Below are positions 39,792 through 48,565 of a stretch of DNA of 64,000 bases, piece after piece. The notes under the pieces were generated by a model. It had not been told where the DNA came from. It saw only the letters and a list, made by a program, of their open reading frames with translations, and made no database searches. The first letter of the stretch is position 1. Every line of letters begins with the position of its first letter. Made by a program: the position numbers and the translations under genes. Source of the stretch: Candidatus Woesearchaeota archaeon (lineage in GTDB: Archaea > Nanobdellota > Nanobdellia > Woesearchaeales > UBA10216); NCBI GenBank assembly GCA_016184345.1, contig JACPCV010000006.1, positions 1-64,000 of the forward strand, in the 5' to 3' direction.

Positions 39792-41575
39792 AGCCTGCTG
39801 ATTACTGTTTTGAGGTTTCCTGGGAAGTCTGCAACAAAGTTGGGGGCATTTACACTGTGCTCAGCTCTAAAGCTGCGACCATGAAAAGCCAATATGATTC
39901 AGGCTACATTGCAGTGGGCCCGTACTTTGCGAGCAGGGTGAGCGGCGAGTTCAACGAGAAAATTCCTCCTGATTTGCTGAACGCTGTTTTTGAAAAGCTG
40001 AAGGCTGATGGCATAATCTGCCATTACGGGAACTGGCTTGTTGAGGGCGAGCCGGACGCTGTCCTGATTGACTTTGCAAATTTTACAGCAAGGAAGAACG
40101 AAATCAAGAGGGAGCTTTGGGACAATTACAGGATTGACTCGCTCAACACCCAGTACTTTGACTATGACGAGCCTGTCATCTGGGCTTACGCTGCAGGAAA
40201 GCTTGTTGAGGCCTTCGCAGCCATGCAGCAAAGCAGCAAGGTTGTTGCCCATTTTCACGAGTGGCTCGCTGCTGCAGGGCTTCTTTACCTTCACAGCAGG
40301 AAGGCAAATGTGGCAACGGTTTTCACAACCCATGCGACAACACTTGGCAGGACGATAACGAATGCAAACATGGACATTTACAGCCTTTTTGGCTCAGTTG
40401 ACCCTGGACATGAAGCGTACAAGCTCGGCGTTTACACCAAGCACCAGACAGAAGTCGCTGCTGCTGCAAATGCTGACGTGTTTTCAACTGTAAGCGACAT
40501 TACCGCAGCAGAGGCTGAGCATTTTCTGAAAAAAGCCCCGCAGGTTATCCTGCACAACGGCCTCAACATGGGCCACTTCCCGACTTTTGAGGAGGCATCT
40601 GTGAGGCACAGGCAGCTCAAGAGGAAAGTCAATGAATTCACATCCTATTACTTTTTTCCTTACTACACGTTTGACCTGGAAGAGACATTGTACTACTTCC
40701 TTTCCGCGAGGTATGAGTTCCACAACAAAGGCATTGACGTCTTTATAAGGGCGCTTGGGCTGCTCAACCAGGCGCTGAAGGCAGAGAAGTCAAAGAGGAC
40801 CATAGTAGCTTTCCTGTGGGTGCCTGCAAACATCCGCGGCATAAAGCGCGAGCTCATTGAGAACCGGACCCAGTTCCAGGATGTCAGGGACACAATCATT
40901 GACGACCTTGAGTTTGTGAAGGAGCACCTCATAAACTCTGTCATCAGCCAGAAGAAGATTACCGACGTTGACCTGCTCAGCAGCGAGACAGTTTTTGAGC
41001 TGAAGCGCAAGGTGCTGAAGTTCAGGAAGGCAGGCAGCCCTCCCCTGTGCACGCACGACCTTTACGACGAGGACAGGGATACCATACTTAACGCGTGCAG
41101 GGCAGCAGGCCTGAGTAACAGTGCAGAAGACAGGGTTAAGGTTGTTTTTTACCCGATTTACCTTACAGGCGCTGACGGCCTGCTTGACCTGAATTATTAT
41201 GAGAGCATGCAGGGCTGCCATCTCGGCGTTTTCCCGAGCTTTTACGAGCCCTGGGGCTACACCCCCCTTGAGGCAGCTGCTCTTGGCGTTTCCTCGGTGA
41301 CCACAGACCTTTCAGGCTTTGGCAAGTACATCGAGCCGCATTCTGCGCAGAAAAAGTTCCCGGGCGTGTTCATAGTAAAGCGCTCCGGCATCGCAGACGA
41401 TGACTTTGTAAAAAGCCTTGCAACAGTGCTTACGACCTTTGCTCACTACACGAATGAGGAGCGCATCAAGAACAAGATTGAGGCGAAGCACGTTTCCAGC
41501 TTGGCTGACTGGAAGTTCATGATACGGCAGTACATGACCGCCCACCAGGTTGCGGCGAGCAGACATTGGAAATAA
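39788..41575 (+). CDS. GT3-type (eukaryote-like) glycogen synthase
   Basis: 595 residues: FEVSWEVCNKVGGIYTVLSSKA is the start typical of animal/yeast glycogen synthase; TTHATTLGR, YYFFPYYTF, ARYEFHNKGIDVFIRALGLLN and PSFYEPWGYTPLEAAALG are further GT3 blocks. The bacterial GT5 form lacks these. It extends alpha-1,4-glucan from UDP- or ADP-glucose. It lacks the long regulatory termini of eukaryotic forms. The start overlaps the leader ORF by ATGA. The island also has GH57, GT4, debranching enzyme and GH15. Confidence 0.9.
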   Translation: MKPADYCFEVSWEVCNKVGGIYTVLSSKAATMKSQYDSGYIAVGPYFASRVSGEFNEKIPPDLLNAVFEKLKADGIICHYGNWLVEGEPDAVLIDFANFTARKNEIKRELWDNYRIDSLNTQYFDYDEPVIWAYAAGKLVEAFAAMQQSSKVVAHFHEWLAAAGLLYLHSRKANVATVFTTHATTLGRTITNANMDIYSLFGSVDPGHEAYKLGVYTKHQTEVAAAANADVFSTVSDITAAEAEHFLKKAPQVILHNGLNMGHFPTFEEASVRHRQLKRKVNEFTSYYFFPYYTFDLEETLYYFLSARYEFHNKGIDVFIRALGLLNQALKAEKSKRTIVAFLWVPANIRGIKRELIENRTQFQDVRDTIIDDLEFVKEHLINSVISQKKITDVDLLSSETVFELKRKVLKFRKAGSPPLCTHDLYDEDRDTILNACRAAGLSNSAEDRVKVVFYPIYLTGADGLLDLNYYESMQGCHLGVFPSFYEPWGYTPLEAAALGVSSVTTDLSGFGKYIEPHSAQKKFPGVFIVKRSGIADDDFVKSLATVLTTFAHYTNEERIKNKIEAKHVSSLADWKFMIRQYMTAHQVAASRHWK

Positions 41576-41750
41576 GAAGATTTGTGGTGGTTAGTCCGCT
41601 GTGGAATATTTCTGAGGATGATAATCTGAATGTCAGTACAACTGAAAATTTTAGGGTTGTCAACGACAAAAGTGCCGAAGAAAGCTCGGCAGAATTAGCA
41701 TTCCCTGCCTTTTGGGTTGGTAGGGTTGAGAACTTTAGTCTTGAACAAGA

Positions 41751-42209
41751 CTAAGACTGTTTGGCCGGGAGGGTTGTTGGCGAGTAGTTATATTTTCGTT
41801 TTAGTTCTTTAATCAACGCATCATCTTTTTTGTCAACAAACTTTACTTTGCTAAAAAGTTTCTTGGTAAAATCTAGGTGTTCTTTCTTAATGGAGAAATC
41901 TACATCATAATCACGACTTAATATCCTTTCTAGACCGTCTAAACAGATCAGTTCTATTGCAAAACCCTTACTTTCTAAGAAGTCAATAAATTCTGCCAGA
42001 CTGAACAAAAATCTGGCTTCATTGTCATTCTCCCTAAATGCAAGGATAAGAAAGCCATCCTCGTCATATTCAATGATTATTGGTGAAATCTTTCCCGAAT
42101 TCATGAGTTTCTGTAAGAGTTCACCGTAGTTTAAATGGGCAGGGTCCTTTCCGTCCTCACTCCAAGACGGAATATGCCATTTTACGAATATGTTGTATTG
42201 AAAACTCAT
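41751..42209 (-). CDS. Hypothetical protein
   Basis: 152 residues, soluble and acidic, no recognised family. It has alternating beta strands and helices (ISPIIIEYDEDGFLILAF, LAEFIDFLESKGFAIELI), and AT-rich codons. It stands alone on the minus strand between the glycogen synthase and the MNT-HEPN module. The segment 41576-41750 before it contains only a weak frame (41566-41754) that I do not support. Confidence 0.5.
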   Translation of the reverse strand: MSFQYNIFVKWHIPSWSEDGKDPAHLNYGELLQKLMNSGKISPIIIEYDEDGFLILAFRENDNEARFLFSLAEFIDFLESKGFAIELICLDGLERILSRDYDVDFSIKKEHLDFTKKLFSKVKFVDKKDDALIKELKRKYNYSPTTLPAKQS

Positions 42210-42350
42210 GCCGGTAGAGCTTAAAACGTTCAGTTTTTAATTTTAACTGATTTTTCACGTTCAACTTTGTCCGAAGGAGGATTGAGAAGCATGAAGGAGA
42301 TAAGTGAGACAAAGGCTGAGCAGCTTAACAGGCAACCCTAGAAAACGAAA

Positions 42351-42400
42351 CATTTTTATATTATCTCTGTAGAGATAATGTTATCTCTGGTGAGATAATG
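42351..42400 (+). promoter_or_regulatory. MNT-HEPN promoter with two operator palindromes
   Basis: TATA catttttatatt (42351-42362) is followed by ATTATCTCT-gt-AGAGATAAT (9-bp perfect palindrome, 42360-42379) and TTATCTC-tggt-GAGATAA (42381-42398), which reaches the ATG. Both would be covered by a repressor bound at the start site, as in autoregulated TA operons. Confidence 0.7.
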
Positions 42401-43012
42401 GATTTGGCTGTTAAAATAGTGGGGATTTACGATTGCGAACCGAAGGCAGAACTCTCCATTAGGGAGCTAGCCAAGAGGCTGAAGGCCACATACAGCTTTG
42501 TTTACGCGGCTGTTGATAAGATGACTAAGGAAGGCATCATAGGGATTGCTGTTAAGGGCAGGGCCAAGATGTGCTCTTTGAATCTGAGAAATGATAAGGC
42601 ACGGGCTTTGCTGGCCATACATGCAATCAATAGGAAAGAAGAGTTTCTGAAGAAGAACAAGCTGATTGGAGAACTGCTTTCAGAGTTCGTGAATAGGGTT
42701 GCGGGTGAGGATGTTTACTCTATTGTGTTGTTTGGCTCGTATGCGAAAGGCTCAGCTTCTGCTACTAGTGATGTTGATTTGCTCGTGGTTGGTGCTTCTA
42801 AGATGCAGCTGGACAGCAAGGTTGCAGCTGAGGCTAACAGTCTTGAAGCTCGGTATGGGAAGGAAGTGAATGCTGTAGTTGTAGACAAAACAATGTTTTT
42901 GAAGTCGCTGCGAAGCGAAGGGGTTACTGCTGTGAAGGAAGTGTTGGCTGACCACATTATATTGTCGGGTTTTGAACGCTTTTGGGAGCTTGTGAGGGAG
43001 GGCTTAAAATGA
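42398..43012 (+). CDS. HTH-MNT nucleotidyltransferase (antitoxin-like)
   Basis: 204 residues. The N-terminal winged helix (LSIRELAKRLKATYSFVYAAV) probably binds the palindromes around the start codon. The C-terminal minimal nucleotidyltransferase has VLFGSYAKGSASATSDVDLLVVG, i.e. GS...DxD, and a third acid in NAVVVDK. In MNT-HEPN systems the MNT protein neutralises the HEPN toxin, in known cases by adding AMP. The fused DNA-binding domain adds autoregulation. The stop overlaps the HEPN start (ATGA). Confidence 0.75.
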   Translation: MDLAVKIVGIYDCEPKAELSIRELAKRLKATYSFVYAAVDKMTKEGIIGIAVKGRAKMCSLNLRNDKARALLAIHAINRKEEFLKKNKLIGELLSEFVNRVAGEDVYSIVLFGSYAKGSASATSDVDLLVVGASKMQLDSKVAAEANSLEARYGKEVNAVVVDKTMFLKSLRSEGVTAVKEVLADHIILSGFERFWELVREGLK

Positions 43013-43548
43013 CCAGTAAACAAATGGTTAAGGACAAGCTTGACATGTATGAGCGGAAAGGCTTGTTCAGCAGGGACTCAGGCATCAAGCGTTTGGTGGG
43101 AAACTTCATGGCGAAGGCCAGGCATAATCTTGAAACAACCAAGGTTGTTTATGACTTGTCTGAAAGCAGCGTAGCTAAGGAGGCTCTGAAAATAAGCAGT
43201 TCTTACGCTGCATATGACTGGGCTATCGTTTCAGCGTATTATGCGATGTATCACGCCGCCCTAGGCGCATTGGCATCTTTGGGCTTTAAAAGCGAAGACC
43301 ACGAAGCCACCAGAACAGCTCTGTTATATTATTACGTTCTTGAAGGCTCGCTCGAAAGCAGGTACGTTACCGCTCTGGAAAAGGCCAGGAAGCTTGAAGA
43401 GGACTATGTCCAAAAGCTGTATAAAGCAAAGCGAACTAGGCAAATAGCCCAATACTCTGTAGAGGGCGAATTCAGCAGGGTTGAAGCCAAAAGCCTGGTA
43501 GAAGATGCATTGGGGTTTGTGAATCGTATAAGCGAATTGCTTAAGTAG
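43009..43548 (+). CDS. HEPN-domain protein (putative toxin)
   Basis: 179 residues, all-helical HEPN fold: NFMAKARHNLETTKVVYD, YAAYDWAIVSAYYAMYHAALG and a C-terminal VEDALGFVNRISELL. HEPN toxins are RNases; a canonical RxxxxxH pair could not be placed with certainty. The ATG at 43009 overlaps the stop of the MNT gene, and the 27-nt in-frame extension upstream is ignored. Together they form a TA module placed between sugar genes. Confidence 0.7.
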   Translation: MTSKQMVKDKLDMYERKGLFSRDSGIKRLVGNFMAKARHNLETTKVVYDLSESSVAKEALKISSSYAAYDWAIVSAYYAMYHAALGALASLGFKSEDHEATRTALLYYYVLEGSLESRYVTALEKARKLEEDYVQKLYKAKRTRQIAQYSVEGEFSRVEAKSLVEDALGFVNRISELLK

Positions 43549-43617
43549 GATAGGCAGAATTAAGAAGTCTGACACAATAAGAGACGAGTATAGATAGCAA
43601 AAAAGAGGAATTAAGGC

Positions 43618-44574
43618 ATGATTGAGCTAAGGAAGGACTACATCCTTGACCGCTGGGTGATTTTAGCGCCATCGCGCAAGAAAAGGCCAAGGGATTTTGC
43701 AAGACAGGCCTCTGACGTGTCTTCAGGCGCCTGCGTTTTTTGCAAAGGCAACGAGAAGCTCACCCCGAAGGAGATTGGCAGGATAAACGGCCCAGATAAG
43801 AGCTGGTCAATGCGCTGGTTTCCCAACCTGTTTCCTGCTGCGGAAGAGGACGGCCAGAAGGATGTAAGAACAGACAACACGTTCTACACCTTTGCAGCTT
43901 CTTATGGCAATCATGAAATCATCGTTGAAACGCCCAAGCACGAAATGCAGCTCTGGGATTTTTCCCCGGATGGAGTGCAGCAGTTGCTGAAAGTGTACGT
44001 TGGAAGGATTTCTGAGCTGGGCAGAAAAAACGCTGTGAAGTACGTTGCTGTCTTCAAGAACCACGGCGCTGAAGGAGGGGCAAGCCTGGCCCATTCGCAC
44101 TCGCAAGTCACTTCAATCAACATACTGCCTCCTCAGGTGAGGGAAGAGGCTGCTGTAATGAAAAATTACCCTTTCTGCCCTTACTGCAACCTTTTGAACA
44201 CAGAAAAGAACAGCTACCGCAGGTGTTTTGAGAACAACCATGCAGTTGCTTTTACGCCTTACGCTTCAAGGTTTAACTTTGAAATCTGGATTTTTCCCAG
44301 GAGGCACTTCAGGCAGCTCTCTGATGCAACGACCGAGGAGCTGGCGGGAATCTCTGAGCTGCTGCAGCGGGTATTATCAAAATTAAGGGAGTTGAACGCG
44401 CCTTACAACTTTGTCCTGCACTACCTGCCTGCTGCAGAGCCAAGTGACTTTCATTTTCACATTGAAGTCCAGCCGCGGCTTTCAACATGGGCAGGATTTG
44501 AGTTTAACACAGGCATAGTCATCAATTCGGTCACTCCTGAAGACGCTGCGAGGTTTTACCGCGGCGAGGAGTGA
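43618..44574 (+). CDS. galT: Galactose-1-phosphate uridylyltransferase
   Basis: 318 residues, HIT-superfamily GalT: IELRKDYILDRWVILAPSR start, zinc ligands CVFC and a further CPYC, active-site SLAHSHSQ (HxHxQ), and FHFHIEVQPR near the C-terminus. It exchanges UMP between UDP-glucose and galactose-1-phosphate. In archaea related proteins may also act on glucose-1-phosphate to feed glycogen, which would fit the surrounding genes. Confidence 0.88.
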   Translation: MIELRKDYILDRWVILAPSRKKRPRDFARQASDVSSGACVFCKGNEKLTPKEIGRINGPDKSWSMRWFPNLFPAAEEDGQKDVRTDNTFYTFAASYGNHEIIVETPKHEMQLWDFSPDGVQQLLKVYVGRISELGRKNAVKYVAVFKNHGAEGGASLAHSHSQVTSINILPPQVREEAAVMKNYPFCPYCNLLNTEKNSYRRCFENNHAVAFTPYASRFNFEIWIFPRRHFRQLSDATTEELAGISELLQRVLSKLRELNAPYNFVLHYLPAAEPSDFHFHIEVQPRLSTWAGFEFNTGIVINSVTPEDAARFYRGEE

Positions 44575-44585
44575 GTGATGGAAGC

Positions 44586-46385
44586 ATGAAGGTTGTCCAC
44601 GTTCTCAACAGCAGGGCGATTGAGAAAGAAGTTTCAGAAGCCGAGCCAAGCTTTATACTTTCAAACAGCGCTGGCGGATTTGCCCACTTTTCCACTTCAA
44701 ACAGCAGCAAGTACCAAGGATTCTTTGCAAAAATCGGGAACAAGCTCTTCAAGATTCTTGAAGGCGTAAATGCTGCTTCAGATGAGAAAATCTCACCCGT
44801 AGAGAACACAGGCTACTCTGCAATTTTCCACCGCGGCAGCTTTTACGAATCATTTTTCGTGCCGCAAAAAAGGAACTGCCTTATTTACCAGTCAAGCATC
44901 GAGCTGCCAGTTGAGCTTTCCTTTGACATAATGCAGGCAAACGACTTCAGGCAGTGGGGCAGGCACTACAGCGTGGCTGAGGCAGCTAATAACGCGGTAG
45001 TAGTTCATTTCACCAAAAAGACAGACAGCAGGGAAGACAGCAGCAATGGCAGAGTTGAATATGATATTTTCGTTGCTGTAAAGCATGACGGCTTTATGGG
45101 CAGCCTCAATGACGAGTGGATGAAGCGCAACTACAGGCTGGACAAAAAAAGGAACTCTGCGAGCGAAAGGTATGTTTACAAGGCAGCCACGATAACCGCA
45201 AAGACTCTGGCAATAGCGGCAGCAGAAACCGCAGAGGCAGCCCTGAAAGAGGCAAACGCTGTCTTCAAATCAATTGACAGGCTCAAAAAGGAATCAAAGG
45301 CACATTACGACAGGTTATACAAATCTTTGCTGAAACAGAGCAGCAACGAGGAAACAGCTATGGCTGCAAACGCTGCGGCAATTGCATTGGACAGATTGAA
45401 AACCTCGCAAGGGATGTTCGCTGGCTTGCCGTGGTTCTTTCAGGAGTGGTCACGGGACGAACTTGTTAGCTGCATCGCTCTTCCTGCAGCAGAAAAGAAG
45501 AAAGTCGTCCTGAAACATCTTGACAGGGTTCTTGACGACGGCAGGCTGCCCAACATTGAGGCTGGGAAGTACGGTGGTTCCCCCGCCAATTCTGCCGACA
45601 GCATAGGATGGCTCTTCAAAAGGGCTTCTGAGCTGTATTATGAGAAAAATCTGACAGCTGCAGAGGTGAAGAAGCTAAAGCATGCATTAAAGAAGTCAAT
45701 TGACGGGCTGCTGCGTTTTCATTCAAAAAACGGCTTTATCACAAACGAAAAGGACGAAACTTGGATGGACACGAGCTACAACGATAATGGCAGGAAGGGA
45801 GTTTGCATTGAAATCCAGGCCATGCAGCTCAACATGTACCGGTTGATGCACAAGATTTCAGGGGATTCAACTTACAAAAAGCTTGAGCAATCGTTGCTGC
45901 ATAACGTGCGGCGCTTCCTCTGGAATGGCAGCATTCTTGCTGACAGGCTCAACGACTTCACGGTGAGACCGAATGTTTTCATCGCCGCTTACATTTACCC
46001 GCAGCTACTTTCTAAAAAGGAGTGGGAAGTCTGCTTTGAAAATGCAATACAGCGGCTATGGCTTGATTGGGGAGGCATTGCAACGATAGACAAGAGCCAT
46101 CAGAACTTCCGCAGCGAATATACAGGCGAAACTAACGAATCTTACCACAGGGGCGACAGCTGGTTCTGGCTCAACAACTTGGCAGCGATTGTAATGCACA
46201 ACATCAGTAGCAGAAAATTCAAAAGCTACATTCAGAAAATCGCAGCTGCCAGCGCGAGCGACATCTTATGGAAAGGGGCAGCCGGCTGCGGCAGCGAATT
46301 AAGCTCCGCATCGTCACAGAAAGCAGAAGGCTGCCTTAATCAGGCGTGGAGCAACGCAATGTTTATTGAACTTGTGGAGTTATAA
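44586..46385 (+). CDS. Amylo-alpha-1,6-glucosidase (glycogen debranching, GH133-like)
   Basis: About 600 residues with the (alpha/alpha)6 barrel blocks of glycogen debranching enzymes: FFQEWSRDELVSCIAL (the usual W.RD motif), NEKDETWMDTSY, CIEIQAMQLNMYRLM and YHRGDSWFWLNNLAA. It removes alpha-1,6 branches in glycogen. The ATG at 44586 sits 12 nt after the galT stop, suggesting one operon. It converges with, and overlaps by 6 nt, the methyltransferase gene. Confidence 0.82.
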   Translation: MKVVHVLNSRAIEKEVSEAEPSFILSNSAGGFAHFSTSNSSKYQGFFAKIGNKLFKILEGVNAASDEKISPVENTGYSAIFHRGSFYESFFVPQKRNCLIYQSSIELPVELSFDIMQANDFRQWGRHYSVAEAANNAVVVHFTKKTDSREDSSNGRVEYDIFVAVKHDGFMGSLNDEWMKRNYRLDKKRNSASERYVYKAATITAKTLAIAAAETAEAALKEANAVFKSIDRLKKESKAHYDRLYKSLLKQSSNEETAMAANAAAIALDRLKTSQGMFAGLPWFFQEWSRDELVSCIALPAAEKKKVVLKHLDRVLDDGRLPNIEAGKYGGSPANSADSIGWLFKRASELYYEKNLTAAEVKKLKHALKKSIDGLLRFHSKNGFITNEKDETWMDTSYNDNGRKGVCIEIQAMQLNMYRLMHKISGDSTYKKLEQSLLHNVRRFLWNGSILADRLNDFTVRPNVFIAAYIYPQLLSKKEWEVCFENAIQRLWLDWGGIATIDKSHQNFRSEYTGETNESYHRGDSWFWLNNLAAIVMHNISSRKFKSYIQKIAAASASDILWKGAAGCGSELSSASSQKAEGCLNQAWSNAMFIELVEL

Positions 46386-47003
46386 CCGCATTGGCATTGC
46401 AATAAACATAGGGTCGTGTGGAGACCAGAGATTGCTGCCTGTATTAAGCAGCAGTCCTACATTCTTTCTCATAAAATCACCCATCGGGCTTTTATAGAAT
46501 ACCACATGGTAGCCCCTCTGGGTGAGTTGCGCTTTTATACCAAAGCCGTCATTTGGGGTAGCGACGGCGCCGACAAGAGGCGCACCCTCTGCAAGTCTTT
46601 CCAAGGGTGCAACGGACGGCAAAAGCGCTTTTGTATACGGGTTAAACATGGTGAATAAGTGCACTTTTGAAACACCTAAAGCAGTTAAGGGTTCTTTTGC
46701 ATCCTCAACAACTGCAGGAATTGGTGTAATGACTGCAGAATTCTGCAGTACTTGGATTTCAGGGTTTCTTGTATAGATGTCGTCTATGGCAAATATGCGT
46801 GAGTTGGCGCAATATTGTAAAGCCCATTGTTCAAGTGCTGGGGCGTGTGGCATGCTCCCTGCACCAATGTCAGCGACAACAAGGCCTGTCCGTGGCAGCA
46901 CTGCACCTTGCTCTGCAAGTTTTGCGGTTAGCTCATGCATCATGCGGATAAATAATTCCTGCGCTTGTTCCGAGAGCGTGTTCATCATCGGTTCACCAGT
47001 CAT
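46380..47003 (-). CDS. Class I SAM-dependent methyltransferase-like protein
   Basis: 207 residues. VVADIGAGSMPHAPALEQWALQY and RIFAIDDI resemble motif I (DxGxG) and the acidic loop of Rossmann methyltransferases. Later motifs are weak. The ATG at 47003 overlaps the stop of the GH15 gene (ATGA), so it is the second gene of that operon; the frame itself extends to 47045. Substrate unknown. Confidence 0.6.
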   Translation of the reverse strand: MTGEPMMNTLSEQAQELFIRMMHELTAKLAEQGAVLPRTGLVVADIGAGSMPHAPALEQWALQYCANSRIFAIDDIYTRNPEIQVLQNSAVITPIPAVVEDAKEPLTALGVSKVHLFTMFNPYTKALLPSVAPLERLAEGAPLVGAVATPNDGFGIKAQLTQRGYHVVFYKSPMGDFMRKNVGLLLNTGSNLWSPHDPMFIAMPMRL

Positions 47004-48013
47004 TCCGAGTCCGCCATAGCCGTGATGCATAGCGCCTGCCCCCACGCCAATGGTGTATTCTCATTGTGCCTGTCAGTTTTCCCATAGTACAGTTCAGGCA
47101 TTTCCCCTTTCTCATTCATCACTTCAAGCGTCTTTCTGGTGTAGTGGGCGTACTTCTCAGGGTTGTTGAGCTGTTTGTAGATTATCGCCAGCCACGGGAA
47201 GCCGAATGTCCATTCTGCTTCAGCGCCGTTTTCGTTGTAGTATTTGTCGCCGACGTACCTTACTACTCCTTTGTTCCTGACAAGCTTTTCCTCAACGTTT
47301 TTCAATATCATTTCGCGCTGATGCGGCGTGGCAACATCGTAAGGATAAATCAGGGACAGTAAAGCCAAATCAACTTCCTTTGACTCGGATTCTCTTGGCA
47401 ACAGCTGCTGCAGCGCTTTTTCGCCGTTTTCTATCAGCTGCTTTGAGACTTCAATTCCTGAAATTTTTGCAATGGTTTTCAACCCTGCAACGCAGGCGCC
47501 AATGGACGAAGCGTGAACCTCCTCGTTCCCCTCCCACATTCCGTTATCTTTATCGTGCCAGTAATGTATTGCTTCGATGTAATTTACAAGTTTTTGCAGA
47601 ATCCTCAAATCAGCTCTGTTGCGAATTATCTTTACGCCCTTGTTTTCCAGTTCTCCAATCTTAAACAGGATAACACCTATCGCATCGTTTTGCTTGTTGC
47701 CCCACTCTTCCCACAGTTCTTTCATGGTCATAGGGTCGTATCTTGCGTGAATATACCTGAAAGCTGCTTTTGGGTTAGGCTGCCTTATCATCCAGTCAAT
47801 CTTGTACTCGTGCTTCAGGAGCAGGTCCAAAAGGGCGTGGTACACCTTCTTCACGGCAGCGGTATTCTTCACAGCTTCAAAGCCAAGAGCAGCATAAACA
47901 GTATCGCGAATCCAACACAGGTTGTATCCTGTCTTCACATCCTTTCTGCTTGCAGAGAACAGCCCTGAAGGATGCAGCAGCGACTCCAGTATTGCAATGC
48001 TTTTGGCTATCAC
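47000..48013 (-). CDS. GH15 glucoamylase-like enzyme
   Basis: 337 residues, (alpha/alpha)6 barrel: GYNLCWIRDTVYAALGFEA (the W.RD motif of GH15), NKQNDAIGVILFKIG, DNGMWEGNEEVHASSIG (catalytic-region Glu) and NTPLAWGQAL at the end. It lacks a signal peptide and starch-binding domain, so it acts inside the cell, probably releasing glucose from glycogen. GTG start at 48013. Its promoter carries the palindrome ACTTNNAAGT at 16 bp from the TATA box. Confidence 0.8.
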   Translation of the reverse strand: MIAKSIAILESLLHPSGLFSASRKDVKTGYNLCWIRDTVYAALGFEAVKNTAAVKKVYHALLDLLLKHEYKIDWMIRQPNPKAAFRYIHARYDPMTMKELWEEWGNKQNDAIGVILFKIGELENKGVKIIRNRADLRILQKLVNYIEAIHYWHDKDNGMWEGNEEVHASSIGACVAGLKTIAKISGIEVSKQLIENGEKALQQLLPRESESKEVDLALLSLIYPYDVATPHQREMILKNVEEKLVRNKGVVRYVGDKYYNENGAEAEWTFGFPWLAIIYKQLNNPEKYAHYTRKTLEVMNEKGEMPELYYGKTDRHNENTPLAWGQALCITAMADSE

Positions 48014-48046
48014 CCCATACCACCAGTACAGTCATCATTTCTCCCC

Positions 48047-48104
48047 TATTTAAATCTTTCTATTTTAGTTACTTGTAAGTGGTTAAAACAGATAAATTTA
48101 AATA
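48047..48104. promoter_or_regulatory. Divergent ACTTNNAAGT promoter (sites 6 and 7)
   Basis: The palindrome 48071-48080 (ACTTGTAAGT on the plus strand) serves both directions. On the minus strand 16 bp lead to TATA TTTAAATA at 48047-48054 (GH15 gene). On the plus strand 16 bp lead to TATA TTTAAATA at 48097-48104 (gene at 48127). The symmetry is exact. Confidence 0.8.
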
Positions 48105-48126
48105 TAAGCTAATCTTAATCGTTTAT

Positions 48127-48516
48127 ATGACAAATATGACAATTGATCTTACTTTTGAAGATACAGCAGATACAGCAAAGTTGGATAAGCAACTTGCAGC
48201 GCTGGTGGGCAAGTTACAGAGAGGTCAGCCTGTGCTTCTTTTCAACCAATATAGCGGAAATGAACGTCCTTCTACATTTATTATAGACTATACTAAACTT
48301 TATGCCAGAAATGGTGAAAATAAGCCTCTCGTATCAATTCGGGCTTCAGGAGTCGTCTACGAACTTAATAAAGAGGGAAATTGGGTGCCAGCCTCTATTC
48401 AGTGGGGGAAAAACTTTTTTCCTGAAAAAGGGAGCTACATTGCGGTTGGACGCAATGAAATAGCCCAAACGCTGCAATCAAAGGACCTTAAACACCCTGG
48501 CGAACTTCCATTTTAG
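48127..48516 (+). CDS. Orphan protein, palindrome-promoter set
   Basis: 130 residues starting MTNMTIDLTFEDTADTAKLD; beta-rich, no recognised family. The ATG at 48127 (or 48136) is about 26 nt after TATA TTTAAATA; in-frame sequence to 48079 would cross the promoter. It is divergent from the GH15 gene and shares its palindrome, so the two are probably induced together. Confidence 0.6.
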   Translation: MTNMTIDLTFEDTADTAKLDKQLAALVGKLQRGQPVLLFNQYSGNERPSTFIIDYTKLYARNGENKPLVSIRASGVVYELNKEGNWVPASIQWGKNFFPEKGSYIAVGRNEIAQTLQSKDLKHPGELPF

Positions 48517-48565
48517 AACTGACTTTTCTAAAGATTTTTAATTAGTTCAATAATCTCTTCCTCTA

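Noticed and set aside
41566..41754. 62-codon frame after the glycogen synthase gene
   Set aside because: TTG start inside the upstream gene, no SD or TATA at proper distance, and no recognisable protein features.
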